Positions 6,062 through 7,763 of a DNA stretch of 7,763 bases are shown here, piece by piece. Numbering within the stretch: the stretch's first letter is position 1; every line of letters begins with the position of its first letter. The stretch is taken from positions 224 through 7,986 of the forward strand of contig JAEMTW010000077.1 in assembly GCA_016462095.1 (NCBI GenBank). The letters are read 5' to 3'. The notes under the pieces are model-generated. The model had not been told where the DNA came from. It ran no database searches and saw only the letters and a list, made by a program, of their open reading frames with translations. Source of the stretch: Thermoleophilia bacterium (GTDB lineage: Bacteria > Actinomycetota > Thermoleophilia > Gaiellales > F1-60-MAGs149). The position numbers and the translations under genes are program-made.

Positions 6062-6952
6062 TCAGAGCTCGAGGCCGTGCGAGGCAACGTGCTCCGCAAA
6101 GCCAACTGGCGTAAAGCCGAACTCGCTCTGCACAACGTCCAGCGACGACGCTACGTTGTCGTGCTCCACCAATTCGACAGCCGCGGGTGTGACGGGGGGC
6201 TTCGGCAAGACCTGCATCAACGTTGCCTGCAGCTTGACGATCGCCATCGGCGCGTGGATCTTCCGCACCTTGGACTTGCCCAGACTTCGTCCGATGATGT
6301 CGAGCATCGCATCAAATTCGACGGCCTCTGGTCCACCGAGCTCCACGTAGCGGCCGAGCCGTTGATCGCCTGTCAGGCACTCGTGAGCAGCGCGACAGAC
6401 ATCGTCGACGTGGATCAACTGAATCCGCAGATGACCATTGCCGGCTACGGGAACGACGGGTCCCCGCACCAGACCAGCCATGGCGGCGATGAAGGGTGAT
6501 CGCGGTCCAAACTGGACGGATGGCTGCAAGATCGTCCACGGCACCCCGGCGGCCTTGATGCCCTCTTCCCCACGCCGACGACCTGTGAGGTACGGACCCG
6601 GCTTCGACCCGGCGGTGTCGATGCCGCCAAAATGGATCAGCCGCCCCACGCCCGCTGCGGTGGCAACTTGAGCGAGCGTTGTAATGCCCTGATCGTTGAC
6701 GTGATCGTAGGGACCCTTCTTGTCGCCCGTAATCGCGGCGCACGAGATCACAGCCGAGGCTCCATCACAGGCTCGCTCGAGCGAGTCACGATCGGTCAGG
6801 TCGCCAACCATGAGCTCGGCACCCGGCACGACAGTTGCAGAAGAACTCCGCGCCAGCGCGCGCACCGGAATCCCCGCACTGACGAGTCGCCGCGCCAATC
6901 TGCTGCCAATAAAGCCAGTCGAGCCAGTGATCAGTACGGGTGCATCAGGCAT
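6062..6952 (-). CDS. atypical short-chain dehydrogenase, NDUFA9-like NAD(P)-binding protein
   Basis: This 296-residue single-domain Rossmann protein belongs to the atypical/extended SDRs related to the complex I accessory subunit NDUFA9. The dinucleotide loop GSTGFIG is at 10-16 near the N-terminus, VGDLTDRDSLERACDGASAVISCA at 49-72 is the usual strand and Asp-Leu turn, and IHFGGID at 106-112 precedes the catalytic region. The YxxxK motif reads Y121-LTG-R125, so Arg replaces the catalytic Lys. VPWTILQPSVQFGP at 137-150 and IHVDDVCRAA at 180-189 are typical of this group. There is no signal peptide. The start is 11 nt after the sigma factor stop, so the two genes are probably cotranscribed. 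Substrate and role are unknown; many relatives act in quinone or lipid pathways or as non-catalytic nucleotide binders, so no enzyme name is justified. Confidence 0.88.
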   Translation of the reverse strand: MPDAPVLITGSTGFIGSRLARRLVSAGIPVRALARSSSATVVPGAELMVGDLTDRDSLERACDGASAVISCAAITGDKKGPYDHVNDQGITTLAQVATAAGVGRLIHFGGIDTAGSKPGPYLTGRRRGEEGIKAAGVPWTILQPSVQFGPRSPFIAAMAGLVRGPVVPVAGNGHLRIQLIHVDDVCRAAHECLTGDQRLGRYVELGGPEAVEFDAMLDIIGRSLGKSKVRKIHAPMAIVKLQATLMQVLPKPPVTPAAVELVEHDNVASSLDVVQSEFGFTPVGFAEHVASHGLEL

Positions 6953-6963
6953 AGGCGCACAGC

Positions 6964-7530
6964 CTACCGCGACGCGTTCGGACGAGCATCCAGTGCGACC
7001 GAGGTGGTTGACAGGCGGCGCATTCCGAGCAGTGCGCGACTCTTGACCGTACCGAGTGGCGTATTCGTGCGCTCTGCGATCTCTGGATACGTCAGATCGC
7101 CGTAGAAGGCCAAGGCCAGTGTCTCGCGTTGAGCGTCCGGTAGATCCTTGAGCGCGTCAGTGAAGTCGAGGCGATCGACCAACTCGTTGTCATGCGAGTC
7201 CTCCACCACTTCGCGCCCTTCATGCTGAGCCAGCGGGGGACGTACCGCCGCGCGGCGTGTCCAGTCCACCGTGCGGCGAGCTGTGATCGTGCGAATCCAG
7301 GCACCAACGGGCGCCACCTTGGGGTCGTAGCGTCCGGAGCTACGCCAGGCATCAAGAAAGATTTCCTGCGTCAACTCGTCGGCTCGATCCATGTCACCCG
7401 TGCGGCGTCGAGCAAAGGCTCGCACCACGGGGAGGTACCGCTTGTAGAGTTCGGCGTAGGCATCCATGTCCCCCGCGGCGGTGCGCGCCACGAGCGACTC
7501 GTCAGTATCGGTGGAACGGATGACAGACAT
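6964..7530 (-). CDS. ECF-type RNA polymerase sigma-70 factor
   Basis: The 188-residue protein has the two-domain layout of extracytoplasmic function sigma factors and would direct core RNA polymerase to a dedicated promoter set. Region 2 spans about 12-92, with DAYAELYKRYLPVVRAFARR and the region 2.2 core DELTQEIFLDAW at 51-62, followed by the DNA-contacting W78-IRTITARR segment. A linker from 93 to 118 leads to region 4 at about 119-175, ending in the helix-turn-helix YPEIAERTNTPLGTVKSR (148-165), which reads the -35 element. The ATG at 7530 is preceded by AAGGG at 7 nt, better than the ATG at 7572, which would add 14 residues and lie over the probable promoter. No anti-sigma gene follows; the next gene is an SDR. 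It lacks the C-terminal SnoaL-type domain seen in some sigma factors. Exact ECF group not assigned; the region 4 sequence is SigK/ECF19-like. Confidence 0.94.
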   Translation of the reverse strand: MSVIRSTDTDESLVARTAAGDMDAYAELYKRYLPVVRAFARRRTGDMDRADELTQEIFLDAWRSSGRYDPKVAPVGAWIRTITARRTVDWTRRAAVRPPLAQHEGREVVEDSHDNELVDRLDFTDALKDLPDAQRETLALAFYGDLTYPEIAERTNTPLGTVKSRALLGMRRLSTTSVALDARPNASR

Positions 7531-7560
7531 CAAGAGACCCTTCTGTGCGTCGTTAACAGA

Positions 7561-7588
7561 TTTATACAACACTTAGTCCCGAATACAA
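7561..7588 (-). promoter_or_regulatory. possible promoter of the sigma factor gene
   Basis: On the minus strand TATAAA (7566-7561) is a good -10 hexamer. TTGTAT (7588-7583), 16 nt upstream, is a weak -35 that matches only the TTG. Transcription would begin near 7554 and give a leader of about 24 nt to the ATG at 7530. The region is AT-rich against a GC-rich background. It could serve the whole minus-strand gene set. The assignment rests on motif reading only. Confidence 0.4.
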
Positions 7589-7593
7589 GTGTT
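7568..7593. repeat. inverted repeat AACACTT-N12-AAGTGTT, candidate operator
   Basis: AACACTT at 7568-7574 and AAGTGTT at 7587-7593 form a perfect 7-bp inverted repeat with a 12-nt spacer. It lies between and over the proposed -10 and -35 elements of the sigma factor gene. Arms 19 nt apart centre to centre, close to two helical turns, would suit a dimeric DNA-binding protein, which would block RNA polymerase here. No candidate regulator is encoded in the window. Confidence 0.45.
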
Positions 7594-7596
7594 AAT

Positions 7597-7614
7597 GTTC
7601 CGCACAAATGGAAC
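7597..7614. promoter_or_regulatory. back-to-back GGAAC elements between the sigma gene and tRNA-Gly
   Basis: GTTCC at 7597-7601 and GGAAC at 7610-7614 form a 5-bp inverted repeat with an 8-nt spacer. Read outward, each strand has GGAAC, the core of many ECF -35 elements: one faces the sigma gene and the other (GGAACC) faces the tRNA. A convincing ECF-type -10 is not seen at 16-17 nt on either side, so this is only a candidate site for autoregulation or for a dimeric regulator. Confidence 0.25.
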
Positions 7615-7654
7615 CTGACAGTGTGCTGACTCCACACCCACCGTGCGACCCGCG

Positions 7655-7660
7655 TAGAAT
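7655..7660 (+). promoter_or_regulatory. probable -10 hexamer of the tRNA-Gly promoter
   Basis: TAGAAT differs from TATAAT at one position and lies 30 nt before the tRNA. Initiation would be expected near 7666-7667, at the GG that begins the leader hairpin. No good -35 hexamer is found at 16-18 nt upstream, where the sequence is C/A rich, so recognition may depend on another sigma factor or an activator. Confidence 0.45.
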
Positions 7661-7665
7661 CTCTA

Positions 7666-7690
7666 GGACAAAGCGCCCTTCGGCGCGTCC
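7666..7690 (+). other. leader hairpin abutting tRNA-Gly
   Basis: GGAC (7666-7669) pairs with GTCC (7687-7690), and GCGCC (7673-7677) pairs with GGCGC (7682-7686), closing a CTTC loop. AAA at 7670-7672 is a one-sided bulge. The stem ends one base before the tRNA 5' nucleotide at 7691. It has no following T run, so it is not an intrinsic terminator. If transcription starts at 7666 or 7667, the whole 5' leader is this hairpin, which would stack on the acceptor stem next to the RNase P cut. Confidence 0.5.
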
Positions 7691-7761
7691 GCGGGTATAG
7701 CTCAACGGTAGAGCACTGGCCTTCCAAGCCTGTGATACGAGTTCGATCCTCGTTACCCGCT
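7691..7761 (+). tRNA. tRNA-Gly, anticodon UCC
   Basis: The cloverleaf is complete: acceptor GCGGGTA (7691-7697) with TACCCGC (7754-7760), D stem GCTC/GAGC around a 7-nt loop, anticodon stem CTGGC (7716-7720) with GCCTG (7728-7732), anticodon loop CTTCCAA (7721-7727) with TCC at 7723-7725, a 4-nt variable loop TGAT, and T stem ACGAG/CTCGT around TTCGATC. The discriminator is T at 7761, as usual for tRNA-Gly. UCC reads GGA and GGG codons. The next bases are CT at the window edge, so CCA is not genomically encoded. The anticodon stem has a T-T opposition at positions 28 and 42 (7717 and 7731), where a Watson-Crick pair is expected. Confidence 0.95.
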
Positions 7762-7763
7762 CT

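Noticed and set aside
6031..6135. Upstream extension of the maf frame to 6135
   Set aside because: It overlaps the end of the SDR gene and adds 35 residues unlike Maf; the ATG at 6030 begins the conserved LILAS motif.
7531..7572. Sigma factor start at the ATG at 7572, adding 14 residues
   Set aside because: It would put the likely -10 element inside the coding region, while the ATG at 7530 has an AAGGG ribosome site at good spacing.
7621..7637. GTGTG-N7-CACAC inverted repeat upstream of the tRNA
   Set aside because: It is short, has no T run, and is not clearly placed relative to the -10; it is probably chance.
1..7763. Search for CRISPR arrays, insertion sequences, toxin-antitoxin, phage or defence genes, and a novel multi-gene system
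   Set aside because: No direct repeat array, transposase motif, terminal inverted repeats or defence-type domains were seen. Nearly all the sequence is explained by housekeeping genes.

Overview
The window reads as a GC-rich bacterial chromosome segment carrying ordinary housekeeping genes. Nine protein genes lie on the minus strand, and one tRNA-Gly gene sits at the right edge on the plus strand. The argC-argJ-argB-argD order, the ECF sigma factor, frequent GTG starts, and a tRNA whose visible 3' end reads TCT rather than encoding CCA together suggest a high-GC Gram-positive lineage. Because mreB is present, a deep-branching Actinomycetota group (Thermoleophilia- or Acidimicrobiia-like) is more likely than mycobacteria. 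Chloroflexota cannot be excluded. This placement is inference from gene content, not from a marker search.

Layout in transcription order on the minus strand (right to left): an ECF sigma-70 factor (7530-6964), an NDUFA9-like atypical SDR/NAD(P)-binding protein (6952-6062), a Maf-type nucleotide pyrophosphatase (6030-5440), MreB (5377-4340), ArgC (4309-3374), ArgJ (3383-2196), ArgB (2199-1522), ArgD (1525-353), a small two-helix membrane protein (342-112), and the first 35 codons of a VOC/glyoxalase-fold dioxygenase-like protein (107 to beyond the left edge). Gaps are 11, 31, 62 and 30 nt. ArgC/ArgJ, ArgJ/ArgB and ArgB/ArgD overlap by 10, 4 and 4 nt, and the last two gaps are 10 and 4 nt. The whole set could be one long transcript. 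The only intergenic region of useful size is 7531-7690, between the sigma gene and the divergent tRNA-Gly(UCC).

ArgC, ArgJ, ArgB and ArgD carry glutamate through N-acetylglutamate, its phosphate and semialdehyde to N-acetylornithine and ornithine, with ArgJ recycling the acetyl group. The later genes (argF, argG, argH) and argR are not in view. Maf beside mreB recalls the classical maf-mreBCD neighbourhood, but mreC and mreD are absent and the arginine genes follow directly.

I do not see a previously undescribed multi-gene system here. The points worth a second look are smaller: an unusually short ArgC with an 8-bp inverted repeat where a conserved segment is missing; a short ArgB lacking the N-terminal helix tied to arginine feedback; a Maf with two conserved basic residues replaced by Gln; mreB without mreCD; nested symmetric elements in the sigma/tRNA intergenic region; a predicted tRNA leader that folds into a hairpin ending exactly at the tRNA 5' end; and a U-U mismatch in the tRNA anticodon stem.
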